Source: Halesus radiatus
Lineage: Eukaryota; Arthropoda; Insecta; Trichoptera; Limnephilidae
Direction: 5' to 3'
NCBI GenBank assembly: GCA_022606495.2
Contig: JAHDVE020005852.1
Span: 496,001 to 560,000, forward strand
DNA length: 64,000 nt
The notes beneath the pieces were generated by a model. The model was given only the letters and a program-made list of their open reading frames with translations, had not been told where the DNA came from and made no database searches. Of this stretch, positions 51,001-59,025 are shown one piece after another; within the stretch, counting starts at the first letter, position 1, and each line of letters starts with the position of its first letter. The translations under genes and the position numbers were made by a program.

Positions 51001-54000
51001 AAAAACATTAGCCACCCATCTCACTAGGACAATCCTGTGTTGAGATGAGCGGCTTTACAATTTAATAATAATCAGTAAATTTCAATAAGCAAACAATAAT
51101 TCATGAATAAACATTAGTAAATATTAATAAGTAGATAATAGTAAATAAATAATAAAGATCAGTAAATAATAATGATTATCATACAGAGTTATGTTGTTTC
51201 ATTAAATAAATTCCAATATCTAAGCTTCTCAGGTATAAATCGCAAAAAAATGTAGGTCTACTACCCTATTTTTTTTGTTGTTTTTTTACATGAATACCGC
51301 ACAAGAGTCTCAACTGCTCCCAACTGTCTAGAGCCAGTGAGACTGGCATTCCCAATTGGGGAATGTTGTGAGGCTGAAGGTTATTGGAGAGGGGAAGGAG
51401 AAGGGGAAGAGGAAGGTGGGGAAAATACCTGGCTATTCAGATCTGGTCACCAAACACGGCTAAAAGCCATTTCAAGCAACGTTTCAATTCTGAATGGTGG
51501 TCTTTCACCAGGGCGATACTGAGAGTATCTTCCACTCTGGAACAAAATATAAAATTTTTCATCGATTTCCACATTTTAATTACCGATTTATATTAACTAA
51601 ATACCTTACGTTGAACATCTTAATCACCCCGGCTACCTTCATTTGTAAATATTAATTATAAACTAAAATATTTTTAGCGAATACAAATAAAAATTTAAAT
51701 TTGTTTCCATGACACATAAATACACATTTGGCATACTTTTTAATTAATAATAATTTTTTTTAATAAAATAAAATTAGGTTTTACGATAAGTTTTTTTTCG
51801 TATATTTAATGAATTTATATCACTTTTAGGAAGTGTACCGATTCGTACATGTTTTGAATTACGTGGTTACCACTATTTTGGTTTAATCACAGGTTTCGCA
51901 ATACTTTTACAAGGATTTGATCGCTAGTTTGGAGAGGCGTTAATCGTTGCACTACCGTATTGCAAATAATTCGTTTTACGTTAGTAGATACTTATGTAAA
52001 ATTGATATCATTCCATCATCGTTTATGCTACTAATGGAATCAGAGTAAATGGTAAACACGCTTTCGGCCTTCTCCCCAAACTAGATGATTTATGGTGCTT
52101 AATCAGTTACTCTTTGGCAATTAATAGGAATACTGAGATGTATACAATAGTAGAGGAAAAGTCTGGGGAACTTTCAGCTTTTGGATACTCGGAATTTGTT
52201 GGTAGGAGCCTGCCGAACGACTAGTGTTTATGTCAAGTGACTCATAACACTGCTATGGTAGTGGCGTAATTTAAAATAAAATTAAAGACTTCGAGTAAAA
52301 AGTAGTTACATTGTGGCTTGCAATAATAATATTACGTTAGGCAGATGCTTCGCTTTAACGCTCTAAATTGTTTGCAATTGTCGTTGAGAAACGACGAGAT
52401 TTTTTGAAATGGCAGAAGAAATAAGCATTTGCTTAATAGGAACGGCTGCGCGGCCTGCTTCATATAAAACTTAATTTTGGATTAGAGGCCAAAATACTCA
52501 CCCAAACCGAAAGATTTTAAAAAAAAAATTAAAGGTGTAAAAAACATCTAGTACGGATTAGAAGTATTTTAGTATTTTTGTTTTAACCGCCCTGCCTTTG
52601 GGTTATTTTTCAAAAAGTAGGTAAAAAACATCGGGTTTTTTTTTCCACGTGCTTAGAGTATCACTGATTAGCGGCGTGACTTGTATGGGAGAATACGAAA
52701 ACAACCGAACACATCCGTTAGCTTCGGCTTACCTCGGCAAACTAAAAGCGATAACGCAGGAACGAACGTGATGTATACGACGTATCACGAACGTTTTGTG
52801 GGTTTCGCTTATCGTTATTTTTTAACCTGTACGTACGGGATACGGTTTGTTGCGTTCGGGCGATGATATAGCAGCCGTATCACGTACGTTCGTATGTTTA
52901 GAGCGGTTAAATTATGTAATATAGGCCATTTTAGAGTAAACTTATGTGCAGGTTTTAAATTATTTGCAGGTTTACGGTTTCTTCTTGTTGTCGTTTGTGC
53001 TATATAAATTAGATTACATAAAAAAATCTTAAAAAACGTGTTTTTTCGGGTCGAAATTTAAAATTATGTACGGAAAATTTGTGTTCCAAAGTAAATTGGT
53101 CGTTTTTATTTTAAATTTAAGTCCTTCTTAATGCTTATTTCAGTACTTTTTTATTGTGTATTTATTATATATTCATAGTATTTCATTTATTTATTTTTTT
53201 AATTCATCATTAGGCCCCAAATAATTGCTAAATTTGCTTCTGAAATAGCGAAAATTTGATTACTTTAAAGACCTTTATTCTGTAAGTCCAAAAAAAGAGA
53301 ATAAAATACATCTAATCCGTAGTAGATATTTGCTATACCTTTTGATGAAAAAAAATATCATTCAGCCTAGGTGAGTATTTTGGCCTTAAATCCAAAATTA
53401 ATTTTTGTATGAAACAGGCCGCGCTGCCGTTAATTTAAACAGACTTTTCTGTGGTGATACACCTTAGAGATGCATATAGTTATATTAATAGAAAGTTAAT
53501 CGTATATATTTGAGGGCCCGAACGAATAATGTCAGATGTGTAAATTGATAACTTTTGCATTAAAGCTTTCGAATTTTTAATGAAAATAAAACAATAACTT
53601 TGTTTATAACCACGAGAATTTTATTTAATTTTATTACGACCGACCGGTTTCGCTTAACATGAGCATCTTCAGGGTACAAAAATTAAACTGATCAAAAATA
53701 CATAGTGTGTGTTTATATATACAAAATAGAATAAGACAGAACATAACATAGAACAAAGAAAAAATGAGATAGCATGAAATAGAAATCTGACATAATAACC
53801 TCGAAATAAATTTCGAATTTTTGTTTTCTCAATAAAACGTGATCTTTTGAAATGATAGCAATTTGCACATTCAACATTGTTCGTTGATAAGGTCTTTGTT
53901 TCACGAATTTTTTATTATCATGTTCAAATTTATTATAAGAAGTCTGTCTAATTTATTATTGTCATTGTCGATGTTCTCTATAAAATCTGAAACGTTTTGC

Positions 54001-57000
54001 ACGATCAAAACCAAATTTGCATTTTGGCTCTCACCCTCACCCCGCCAGTGTAAAAATAACATGGCATGCGTATTTATAGAAATGTTAGTCATACGTTTAT
54101 ATCAGTTTTTTTCAAGCGACATAATCTAATAACACATTTTCAATGATTTATGTCACCGATTACAAATTACGCAATAAGGAAAATGGTCCTGCCGCCAAGC
54201 GATTCATTGTAACTTCTCAGTTATATTCGCGTTGATGTGAATAAGGGAAAGGTTACAACGGAGTTCTTAGCGGTATACCTTTTGAGGATATTTACCGATA
54301 GATGTCTTCGGTGACGATGGGGTGGTAGCAGCCCAGGCAGATGATGTCACAGCCCGCGCATGGCCCAACCACCAAAGGGTCTGCTCGGATGATGAGGTCT
54401 CCGGGGAGCAGGTCTCGAGATGCCACCAGGTATCTGGGAACATAAACCAATAAATACATCACTACACCCGGCAATCCGAATAATCACCAATCTAAATATC
54501 TTAACTTCCATTACCACCAAACTATGCTTAGACTTCCATTATCACCATTCATAACCGATTTTTCATAACCGCCAAAATACAAAACTTAGACTTCTTTTAT
54601 CACCAAACTACATAACTAGACTTCCATTATCACCAAACTACATACATAGACTTCCATAATCACCAAACTATATACCTATACTTCGATAATCACCAAACTA
54701 CATACATAGACTTCCATAATCATCAAACTACATACCTACACTTCCATAATCACTAAACTACATACCTAGACTTTCATAATCACCAAACTATATACCTATA
54801 CTTCTATAATCACTAAACTACATACTCGTACATAGACTTCCATTATCACCAAACTACATACCTACACTTCCATAAGCACTAAACTACATACCTAGAATTT
54901 CATAATCACCAAACTATATACCTCTACTTCTATAATCACTAAACTACATACATAGACTTCCATTATCACCAAATTACATACCTAGACTTCCATAATTACC
55001 AAACTACATACATAGACTTCCATAATCACTAAACTAGATACAGTGGTGCCTCGCATAACGAACGCCTCGCACAGCGAACGCTGCACACAACGAACTTCCT
55101 TTTCGTTCATTTCACGATTCATACAACGAACTTCGCTTCACACAACGAACTTCGCTTCACACAACGAACTTCGCTTCACACAACGAAGTCGCCCACTTCA
55201 CACGATCACTGCCGATTTATTGCATCCTTCCGCGCAGGCAGTCGTTAGTCACTGCGTAGTACGCTTAACTTACGCACGTATCGCAGCAATCGTTCTTCAT
55301 TACGAATTAAATCGCACACGTATCACGGCAGTCGTCCTTTTAAGATAAACTCAACATTTTTTTATATGATGGGTTCTAAAAAAAGCAGGAAGGTGATTTC
55401 TCTTGAAATGAAACAGGAAATAATTAGAAGGAGTGAATGTGGGGTAAAACAGTGTGACCTCGTCAAAGACTCGTCACTGCACCATCGGCCAAAAAGCGGA
55501 AAATGGATGAAGATGTGCAAGATTCGATTATTTCTTAAAATTAAAAAATGTGTGTTTTTTTCATTATGTTTTTAGATGTATCTAAATAAAAATAATAACA
55601 AAAAATTTATCTTTTTTTTATGTCATCTTACCATATTTTATGCTACAGAACGAATTATTTTTTTTAACATGTATTGTTATGGGAAAACGCGTTTCACATA
55701 ACGAACTTTTCGCATAACGAACTTGCTCCTGGAACGAATTAAGTTCGTTGTGTGAGGCACCACTGTACATAGACTTCCATAATCACCAAACTATATACCT
55801 ATACTTCTATAATCACTAAACTACATACCTGTACATAGACTTCCATTATCACCAAACTACATACCTACACTTCCATAACCACCAAACTACATACCCAGAC
55901 TTCTATAATCATCTAACAGCATACTTTCTTTTAGTAAACAATAGAGATTCTTGTAATCCTTTCACATTATTGCTTTCAAGTGATTGACATTTTGTGATTG
56001 CAATACTACTGACAATGGGCACTATTGATCAAATGCAACACATTAACTTTAAGTACACCATTTAAAAAAAGTTATCTTGCTTATTGAATAATGTTACAAC
56101 GTAATGTTTCCAATTTCCTAAATATCAAGATAACGTTTACCTTCCGAGAAAATAAAATATGTGGTATTTAGGTGAAGTAAAATAAAAAAAAACATGGACA
56201 TTTTGTGTAAGGTAGTTAGACATAATATGATGAATGGTTTGATTAAATACAGGGTTTTAAAAATAGTGTTAAAAACATCACACCTAATATAAAAATAAAA
56301 CATTTAAAGTAACTTATGATTATTTTTAAATCCGCGAGGCATATGGAAATATTTAACGATTATTACTTTTCTGAATAAACAAGACACAACTGGTTGGTTT
56401 GGCAATAGGATGAAACATTTATTAAAGTTCCCAAAATAAATATATTTTGTCTAACGGTAAAATATTTCTTCGGTCAACAATTGAGCAAACTTACATAAAT
56501 ATCTCGGCGAGTTTTTAAGAAAGCAATAAAAGTTCCTACCACCTTTTAAACACTTCGTCTGAGTTTTCATTTCCAAGAAACAAGAATAAAATTGCGACGT
56601 GAAGATATGTGTCTCCTAAACTCAAATAATTAAATTAATCGCGTAAATGAGAATGCTTAAGAAAATGTGAAATGGGATAATCCTGAATCACGGAATCTTG
56701 AAAAAATACTACTTAAAAAAACATATTGTGTCAGGCCTTAACTAAATTAAATGTCCATTTCATCAACAAATCTGGGCTGAACAGCGTTTCTATTGATCCA
56801 TTATACACAAACAATGCAACATATCGAGACAACGGGTAATGAAAAACATTCTTACCTTCCCATAATCTCTGAATTTTTGATGTCATACGCCAAGTCTGTT
56901 GATAATTCATTCTCATCTTCTCGGTGTTTTGTCGGAATTTCCCTGTTCTCCAACACGACACCGTTACTGTCTTTGAAATTAGTTCCATCAAGTTGTCGCT

Positions 57001-57130
57001 TGGTGATATTATCCTGTGCACGTGGTTCCGCGTTCTCCTTCCCGCCGGAAGCACTCTGTTGACAGCCGCCACTTTTCCCGCGTTTCCTCTGCAAGTAGGT
57101 TATGAACTTTAAAGCTGTCCGCTGAATCAT
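24037..57130 (-). CDS. SET domain protein, SmydA-like, without N-terminal MYND finger (gene 2, 10 coding exons)
   Basis: Exons (high to low): 57130-56856, 54433-54296, 41271-41116, 37979-37784, 37246-37055, 35156-34813, 33069-32928, 28790-28673, 27583-27480, 24177-24037 (TGA). Every split codon rejoins sensibly, giving 601 residues. Residues 1-91 are charged and low-complexity. Residues 90-115 are the first SET strands (MGRYLVASRDLLPGD). C117, C120, C124, C127, C139, C142, C147 and C151 form the cysteine cluster inside the SET domain. AHDCTPN at 279-285 is the NHSC-like motif, Y314 the SET tyrosine, and C336, C338, C341 the post-SET cluster. The C-terminal third is helical and matches gene 1 in exon order. 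The start at 57130 is the first ATG in the open frame. A good acceptor (TTGCAG, exon from 57088, phase 0) leaves open an alternative upstream first exon. Introns reach about 13 kb and are full of repeats. Probable lysine methyltransferase family; activity unproven. Confidence 0.87.
24407..24850. mobile_element. TTAA MITE (family A), partial
   Basis: TTAA (24407-24410) is followed by GGTGGAGAGGGATAATTTAT and ATGATAATATTATTACGCAA, the end of the family also seen at 28957, 45117 and 61755. The body similarity (TTTCTGACCGTTCTACGCCT, GATTGCAATCATTTTTCTCC) continues, but the right end is lost. Nested in the hAT composite. Confidence 0.65.
25025..25095 (+). repeat. tRNA-like module (Gly-like)
   Basis: GTTGGTGGTCTAGTGGTTAG resembles a tRNA D-arm/A box, TCCTTCCAAGC resembles a Gly(TCC) anticodon region, and GGTTCAATCCC is a B box. 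The acceptor stem does not pair well. Probably a tRNA-derived repeat head rather than a working tRNA. Confidence 0.5.
25133..25152. repeat. GACGAT microsatellite
   Basis: Short tandem run of the GACGAT hexamer inside the hAT-like composite. Confidence 0.7.
25505..25840. repeat. Long foldback element (arms with GTTACGTACTTA)
   Basis: The arm at about 25525-25600 (TTTCTTTTTACTATGGCCGT, TTATGTTACGTACTTACTGT) is repeated inverted at about 25760-25838. The centre has GAAACAGCTATCATAATAAT, related to the foldback at 42310-42528. Confidence 0.8.
25952..26112. repeat. Imperfect tandem duplication
   Basis: Two adjacent copies of a block starting GAGCGAACGCAGCGCCACG and containing GAATCATTCATTCGTGTTC and GCGAGACGTTCGTAAATTT. 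The second is shorter. Confidence 0.8.
26258..26335 (-). repeat. tRNA-like module with perfect B box
   Basis: On the minus strand GGTTCGATTCC is a perfect B box, preceded at suitable distance by a possible anticodon arm. The D arm and acceptor stem are poor. It lies in A/T-rich arms inside the hAT composite. Confidence 0.4.
27584..28672. other. Intron of gene 2
   Basis: Mostly A+T-rich, with the palindromic element 28381-28510. Confidence 0.6.
28381..28510. repeat. 130-bp palindromic MITE
   Basis: The left arm AAAGGCGTTCTTAGACCGTC is mirrored by the right arm, which reversed reads AAAGGTGCTCTTAGACGATC. The arms continue inward (TTTTTTCATCCAG/TTTTTTTCGTCCAG) to a short centre with TCCATAGAAAA. 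Half copies occur at 7-75 and near 24355-24405. Confidence 0.85.
28957..29040. mobile_element. TTAA MITE (family A), end fragment
   Basis: TTAACGGAGAGAGGGACGTC, then TTTATTAATTCTAAATAATG and ATAATATTATTG, match the family-A end. No matching right end was seen before unrelated sequence. Confidence 0.6.
29670..30150 (+). repeat. Dispersed repeat starting ACTAGCTGATGTGTACCCGG
   Basis: Starts ACTAGCTGATGTGTACCCGG and ends near GAGGACAAACAAACTTACAT followed by an (AT)n run. This end style is widespread in insects. Element class uncertain. Confidence 0.5.
30300..30420 (+). repeat. Interstitial TTAGG-like stretch
   Basis: Many GGTTAGGTTAGG and TTTAGGTTAGG units, imperfect and irregularly spaced. 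The canonical insect telomere unit is TTAGG. Degenerate and inside an intron, so not a telomere. Short similar pieces lie near 48610 and 48680. Confidence 0.7.
30684..30932 (-). mobile_element. 5'-truncated SINE copy
   Basis: Body and tail of the window's SINE in reverse orientation, in an intron of gene 2. The tRNA-like head and linker are absent; the copy starts at the AGAGTTGAAGATACTCTCAG segment. Confidence 0.8.
33070..34812. other. Intron of gene 2
   Basis: Contains one copy of a dispersed repeat (about 33975-34255) also present at 43085-43320. The rest is A+T-rich. Confidence 0.6.
33975..34255 (+). repeat. Dispersed repeat, copy 1
   Basis: Shares TTTTAAATGACAACACCAAG, TTGTGGTATTT..CCGAAAGGAGA and TTATTTAACGCTTTG-type segments, in the same order and orientation, with 43085-43320. 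Ends are unclear and class unknown. Confidence 0.7.
36190..36270. repeat. 23-bp tandem repeat, three copies
   Basis: The unit GAAAATATCGTAGAATTTTC plus ATT repeats three times with single-base changes (TCG/TCT, TAGA/TAAA). Confidence 0.9.
36370..36770 (-). mobile_element. LINE 3' tail fragment, antisense
   Basis: The minus strand at about 36765-36595 reads NPSLLKEIYLYVPNNYTRGR, then RVLFYASKARTSAYQNVP and a stop, like the last residues of CR1/Jockey-type LINE polyproteins. An A+T-rich 3' UTR and A-run follow toward 36370. Only the tail is present. Confidence 0.5.
38322..39047. mobile_element. TTAA MITE (family B)
   Basis: TTAA at 38322-38325 and 39044-39047. Inverted ends read TTAAGAGGTATGGCTGCGCG and, reversed, TTAAGAGGAACGGCTGTGCT, continuing with CCTGTTTCA and TTTGGATTTGA. 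A longer copy lies at 52433-53438. The TTAA target suggests a piggyBac-type transposase in trans. Confidence 0.85.
39565..40163. repeat. Two tandem copies of the CCCCGGGCAACGCC-type repeat
   Basis: Copies at about 39565-39838 and 39855-40163, same orientation, both matching 4968-5272: CTTGACCTTCAAAACAAGAG, CCCCCTTTCCCACC, CACTTGACGTTAAAAATAAG, ending in CCCCGG and GCTAG-like sequence. Confidence 0.8.
40589..40984 (-). pseudogene. LINE second-ORF C-terminal fragment
   Basis: The 131-codon minus-strand frame contains ESWRTQRQTLD, HKWGLKDSELFECGHIQTTE and HIVEECPLHRF, a zinc-knuckle-like Cys/His C-terminus typical of insect non-LTR retrotransposon polyproteins. The reverse transcriptase part is missing, so it is 5'-truncated. 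Intronic in gene 2. Confidence 0.75.
41924..42109. repeat. Palindromic element carrying a tRNA-like core
   Basis: Arms AACTCTCAAAATG...GAAACATGAAACCGAAAA at about 41924-41964 are mirrored at 42076-42109. Between them lies a tRNA-like block (GGTAGCAGCTGGGAATCAAG to GGTTCGAGTCCCAGTTGCTA) with a strong B box and a CAT loop-like ACCATGAGG. TTAA lies at 41921-41924 and 42111-42114. The half copy at 17876-17965 shares the arm and T arm. Confidence 0.75.
42310..42528. repeat. Foldback with GACAGCTGTTTCG arms
   Basis: The arm 42310-42390 (AATGTAAATCAAATTAAATA to GACAGCTGTTTCGGCG) is mirrored at about 42448-42528. The centre includes the perfect palindrome ACGACTTATTTAAATAAGTCGT. Related pieces lie at 31860-31890 and 25505-25840. 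Confidence 0.85.
43085..43320 (+). repeat. Dispersed repeat, copy 2
   Basis: Ordered similarity to 33975-34255, for example TTTTAAATGACAACACCAAG and CCGAAAGGAGA, in the same orientation. Confidence 0.7.
43676..43734 (-). mobile_element. hAT-type MITE end fragment
   Basis: Minus-strand CAGTGGCGTGCATTGATCTA, then GGCCAAAGGTAGGCTGTG: the left end of the MITE family at 21715. Confidence 0.65.
44030..44179. repeat. 150-bp palindromic MITE
   Basis: Arms from GGGACGGTATTATAGTTG to CAAGTTACT (44030-44098) are mirrored at 44115-44179, reversed starting GGGGCCCGTATTTCGGTTGC. The inner arms (GATGTTTACGTTC) are nearly perfect. Super-family unknown. Confidence 0.85.
44640..44780 (+). repeat. Dispersed repeat shared with 61180-61325
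   Basis: Shares GTGCGCAATGCG, AGACTCGTTTGTGTTAGTG, TGTAGCAATCAGTGCCATCT and AACTTTACTAAC with the reverse complement of 61180-61325. Ends are undefined. Confidence 0.65.
45117..45664. mobile_element. TTAA MITE (family A), near full length
   Basis: The left end TTAAAGGGATGTCGGGAAAT with ATAATGATAATGCATTATAC is mirrored by the right end TAATATTATCATTATTTAGA...CCCTCTCCGAAG...CTCCCTCC. The right target has decayed to CTAA. The body matches 24407-24850 in inverse orientation. Confidence 0.78.
46374..46790 (-). pseudogene. Processed pseudogene of protein phosphatase 1 catalytic subunit
   Basis: The minus strand encodes the PP1 C-terminal third without introns: GMLCDLLW...LLWSDPNKDTASWGENE, then in another frame IEIVAKFLNKHDFELICRVH, QVVEDGYEFF, FSAPNYCGEYDNAGAMMSVD and ILKPADK, then in a third frame RPVTPPRGVIKTKK. 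Frameshifts, a small internal duplication (CTGCTGTGGATCGAC) and 5' truncation show it is dead. Probably a LINE-made cDNA copy. It lies in the 13-kb intron of gene 2, same strand. Confidence 0.88.
47100..47785 (+). mobile_element. LINE 3' end (family 2) with A+T repeat tract
   Basis: A long (TTATTATTTACT)-like tract (47210-47730) is followed by GTAAAGCCGCTCATCT, the hairpin 47734-47778, and GGCTAATGTTTTTATTG. The same end occurs inverted at 50994-51185. The hairpin resembles that of the LINE at 8861. No coding part is recognised. Confidence 0.65.
48843..48873 (-). ncRNA. Hammerhead-like core
   Basis: Minus-strand CTGAAGA, stem II GGACAA/TTGTCC with loop TGTGAT, then GAAAC. It lies in the left arm of the inverted pair 48779-49365. 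Stem I and cleavage site not established. Confidence 0.5.
49262..49292 (+). ncRNA. Hammerhead-like core
   Basis: CTGAAGA (49262-49268), stem II GGACAA/TTGTCC, GAAAC (49288-49292), then GTC. Mirror copy of 48843-48873. Stem I and cleavage site not established. Confidence 0.5.
50994..51185 (-). mobile_element. LINE 3' end (family 2), antisense copy
   Basis: Reverse complement of the end at 47600-47785: A+T tract, GTAAAGCCGCTCATCTCAAC, hairpin (51010-51053), GGCTAATGTTTTTG. Confidence 0.75.
51283..51543 (-). mobile_element. 5'-truncated SINE copy
   Basis: Body and tail only, truncated at nearly the same place as the copy at 30684. It is well conserved relative to the copy at 2549. Confidence 0.82.
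52433..53438. mobile_element. TTAA MITE (family B), long copy
   Basis: TTAA at 52433 and 53435-53438. Ends match family B (GAACGGCTGCGCGGCCTG; reversed right end AACGGCAGCGCGGCCTGTTT). About 280 bases longer than the copy at 38322, including a CGTACG/CGTATC-rich central block (52680-52900). Confidence 0.82.
53647..53672 (-). ncRNA. Hammerhead-like core
   Basis: Minus-strand CTGAAGA, short stem II GCT/AGC, GAAAC, then CGGTCGGTCG. Typical of Penelope-like terminal repeats; flanking sequence has no recognised coding part. A related but imperfect motif with GAAACCGGTCGAC lies at about 50893-50925 (-). Confidence 0.5.
54505..55040. repeat. 30-bp minisatellite, main block
   Basis: Unit CTTCCATAATCACCAAACTA plus CATACCTAGA repeats about eighteen times with substitutions. 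It begins within 80 bases of the acceptor of gene 2's second exon. It resumes at 55766-55905 beyond the Tigger element. Confidence 0.93.
55041..55765 (+). mobile_element. Tigger/pogo-like element inside the minisatellite
   Basis: Inverted ends CAGTGGTGCCTCGCATAACG and, reversed, CAGTGGTGCCTCACACAACG, flanked by the TA target on both sides. The left end has direct 17-18-bp subrepeats (ACAACGAACTTCGCTTCAC). It contains a short DNA-binding remnant and lacks the DDE domain. Confidence 0.9.
55366..55575 (+). pseudogene. Tigger/pogo transposase N-terminal (psq helix-turn-helix) remnant
   Basis: The frame starts MMGSKKSRKVISLEMKQEII and continues RRSECGVKQCDLVKD, a clear match to the psq/CENP-B-type N-terminal helix-turn-helix of Tigger/jerky transposases. 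Homology then stops, and the CENP-B HTH and DDE domains are absent. Confidence 0.8.
55766..55905. repeat. 30-bp minisatellite, continuation after the Tigger insertion
   Basis: Same unit as 54505-55040, including TATATACCTATACTTCTATA variants. The array was therefore in place before the Tigger element inserted. Confidence 0.9.
55906..56855. other. First intron of gene 2, remaining part
   Basis: A+T-rich sequence without a recognised gene or repeat family. Confidence 0.5.
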
Positions 57131-57450
57131 TATTACGGCGACACTCGATTAAATCTCTACTTTAATTCGACGACCGAACTGCCGTGTAAATGGCGGGATA
57201 ACATAAACTGTTTGAAAGGAAAACCGCACAAAGTAGGGACCGATAATTGCACGGGCGGCGTTTTTTTCTGGGGATAACGGTGACGTTACGGCTATCTACG
57301 ACAGCCAAACGTGCCTGGTTGGCATTGGCGTCTAATTTAAATCACCACAAGGTAAAGGTTGGTCGGTCAGAGTAGCCGTGTAGAGTGCGCGGAGTGTGGA
57401 GCGCCGTCACACGGCGTGGGAGCTGTCTCCACGTAAGCCCCAAGAACGCA
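57131..57450 (-). promoter_or_regulatory. Possible promoter/5' region of SMYD gene 2
   Basis: Directly upstream of the proposed start codon the sequence becomes markedly richer in G+C and CpG than its surroundings, especially 57360-57430, and no repeat family of this window covers it. That suits a promoter or 5' untranslated region. No clear TATA box or initiator was recognised, so this is inference from position and composition. Confidence 0.35.
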
Positions 57451-58844
57451 ACAAATCAAGACTAACGTGTACCTAGACTACCTAGGTCAGCAACTGGGGA
57501 GCATGTGCGTTTTTTTACAACACCGCGTCATCTTTGAAATGGAACATAACGACTGAAAATTACAGTTGAAACAGTATTTCAAAACACTGAGAACACATAT
57601 ATTATTATGAAAAGATTGGAAAAGAGCTTTTCATCTTCCTACTCGAAAAAGTTGTTTGTAATGTCTTCATTGCGTACATGAAAACCAAAACATAGAGTGT
57701 TAAGTAAGAAATATTGGCCTATAATATATAAGAAGAACATTGTCAGTCTCAAGAAGTAGCCCGACCATAGTATAACTATGTAACTATCGATTACTTGGTA
57801 TTTTTGCATAGCATAACAGCTGTAACATGTCAGATTGTTTTCGCGGAAGCAGGTGTTCAATCTCTGAATTAAAACACTCTAAGTATAATATTCCCGAATG
57901 TTTTATTAGCTTATCACCATACGGCCGAAATCTACCAATAAGAGCTTTCGTATCAGTATGGTAGTCTGAGATTGGAGTGAAGTTGAAAATAAATACTTAC
58001 GAAATATCGACATCAAAAAGTATGCGATCTCCTTGGGAATACCCGCACTCCGGGGCACACAGCCAGCTCTCTGGCGTGAAATTACAAAACTTTATTCTGT
58101 CACTACTTCTACAGGACAAAAACGTTTTTACAATGCAGTAACAACGACAATATCATTATAAAGTAAACGGGAAATTAAAAGGGGACGAATAAATCTTTCA
58201 TAAACATTTACACAGAAATGCAACCAATTAGAGAAGGGGATCCAATTAAAATGATTTCTTCTCAGTAAATATTTTAAGAAAGTTTACAACCTTTGTTACT
58301 AAATTAGCGGCCTAATGATGTAGCCAGCAGCTAGATTAGTGTCAACAATCGATTTTTCCGGATCCACGTTCTTCTAGAATTCTAGATAGATGCGGTCTAT
58401 TAATATGTATTAACAGCTTAATAAATAAAGCTCCCTAATTGCATTGTGTCAGAATAATGTCTTGTCTTTGCTGTGACCACGATTTATGAACAATTAATGA
58501 AGACATGATATACACAGTAGAGATGCTGTTGGCAGGTTGAAAGTCCCCAACATATATTAACGATAGAGGAGCAATGAGAACACGAGGAAGTAATCCAGGC
58601 ATGATAATACGTCCGGGACTTTGCGGAACATGACGATGAAGCTTGTTGTGGATTTTCAGTATAATGATTATTGTACTCGTAATAACGCCAAAGTAGTAAA
58701 TATTTTGGAATGCCCTAACGCCGTTACCAAAATCAGAGACAATGGGTTCTATTTGTTACACACAAAACCACTTTTATGTGGACTATTCCTACCCCTTGCA
58801 TTTAAAAAATATATTTCTTTATTTAATCCTGAAACTACCCAGGT
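57451..58844. other. Gene-free stretch upstream of gene 2
   Basis: A+T-rich. Apart from the exon-like block at 58011-58080, nothing was recognised. Confidence 0.4.
58011..58080 (-). other. Exon-like block, unassigned
   Basis: On the minus strand a 70-base open block lies between TTTCACGCCAG and a consensus donor GTAAGT. In one frame it reads SWLCAPECGYSQGDRILFD..., a cysteine-containing, protein-like sequence. Its end phase (2) does not fit the phase-0 acceptor of the first exon of gene 2, so it is not obviously part of that gene. It may belong to another gene upstream or be chance. No family was recognised. Confidence 0.25.
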
Positions 58845-59025
58845 GTGACCACCATTAAGATTCGAAACGATGATTGATTTTTTGTTCAATGCCCAGATCT
58901 GATTCGTCTGGCAATACTCGACATCCCTTTTCCACACATACTTCCCTTGTTCACTCCATATTAAGTTTCACAATGCGCCCTCATTGGGGATGTGATAGTT
59001 TCACCAGCACCGGAAAGTTTGGTAC
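58845..59025 (+). mobile_element. Degenerate SINE fragment
   Basis: Weak but ordered similarity to the SINE body and tail: GACCACCATTAAGATTCGAA, CCCAGATCTGATTCGTCTGG, CATTGGGGATG, then TAGTTTCACCAG. It is much older than the other copies. Confidence 0.5.

Larger units (their letters stand above)
41272..54295. other. 13-kb intron of gene 2
   Basis: The largest intron. It holds the tRNA-bearing palindrome, foldbacks, a TTAA MITE pair, a PP1 pseudogene, LINE 3' ends, inverted Penelope-like termini, a SINE and a family-B MITE, each listed separately. Gaps between them are A+T-rich with no recognised genes. Confidence 0.7.

Noticed and set aside
53713..54129. Several overlapping 60-90-codon frames near the hammerhead-like motif at 53650, considered as a Penelope GIY-YIG remnant
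   Set aside because: No convincing GIY-YIG or reverse transcriptase motif could be read.
55043..55348. 101-codon frame with HNELRFTQ-like repeats
   Set aside because: Arises from the subrepeats in the left end of the Tigger element.
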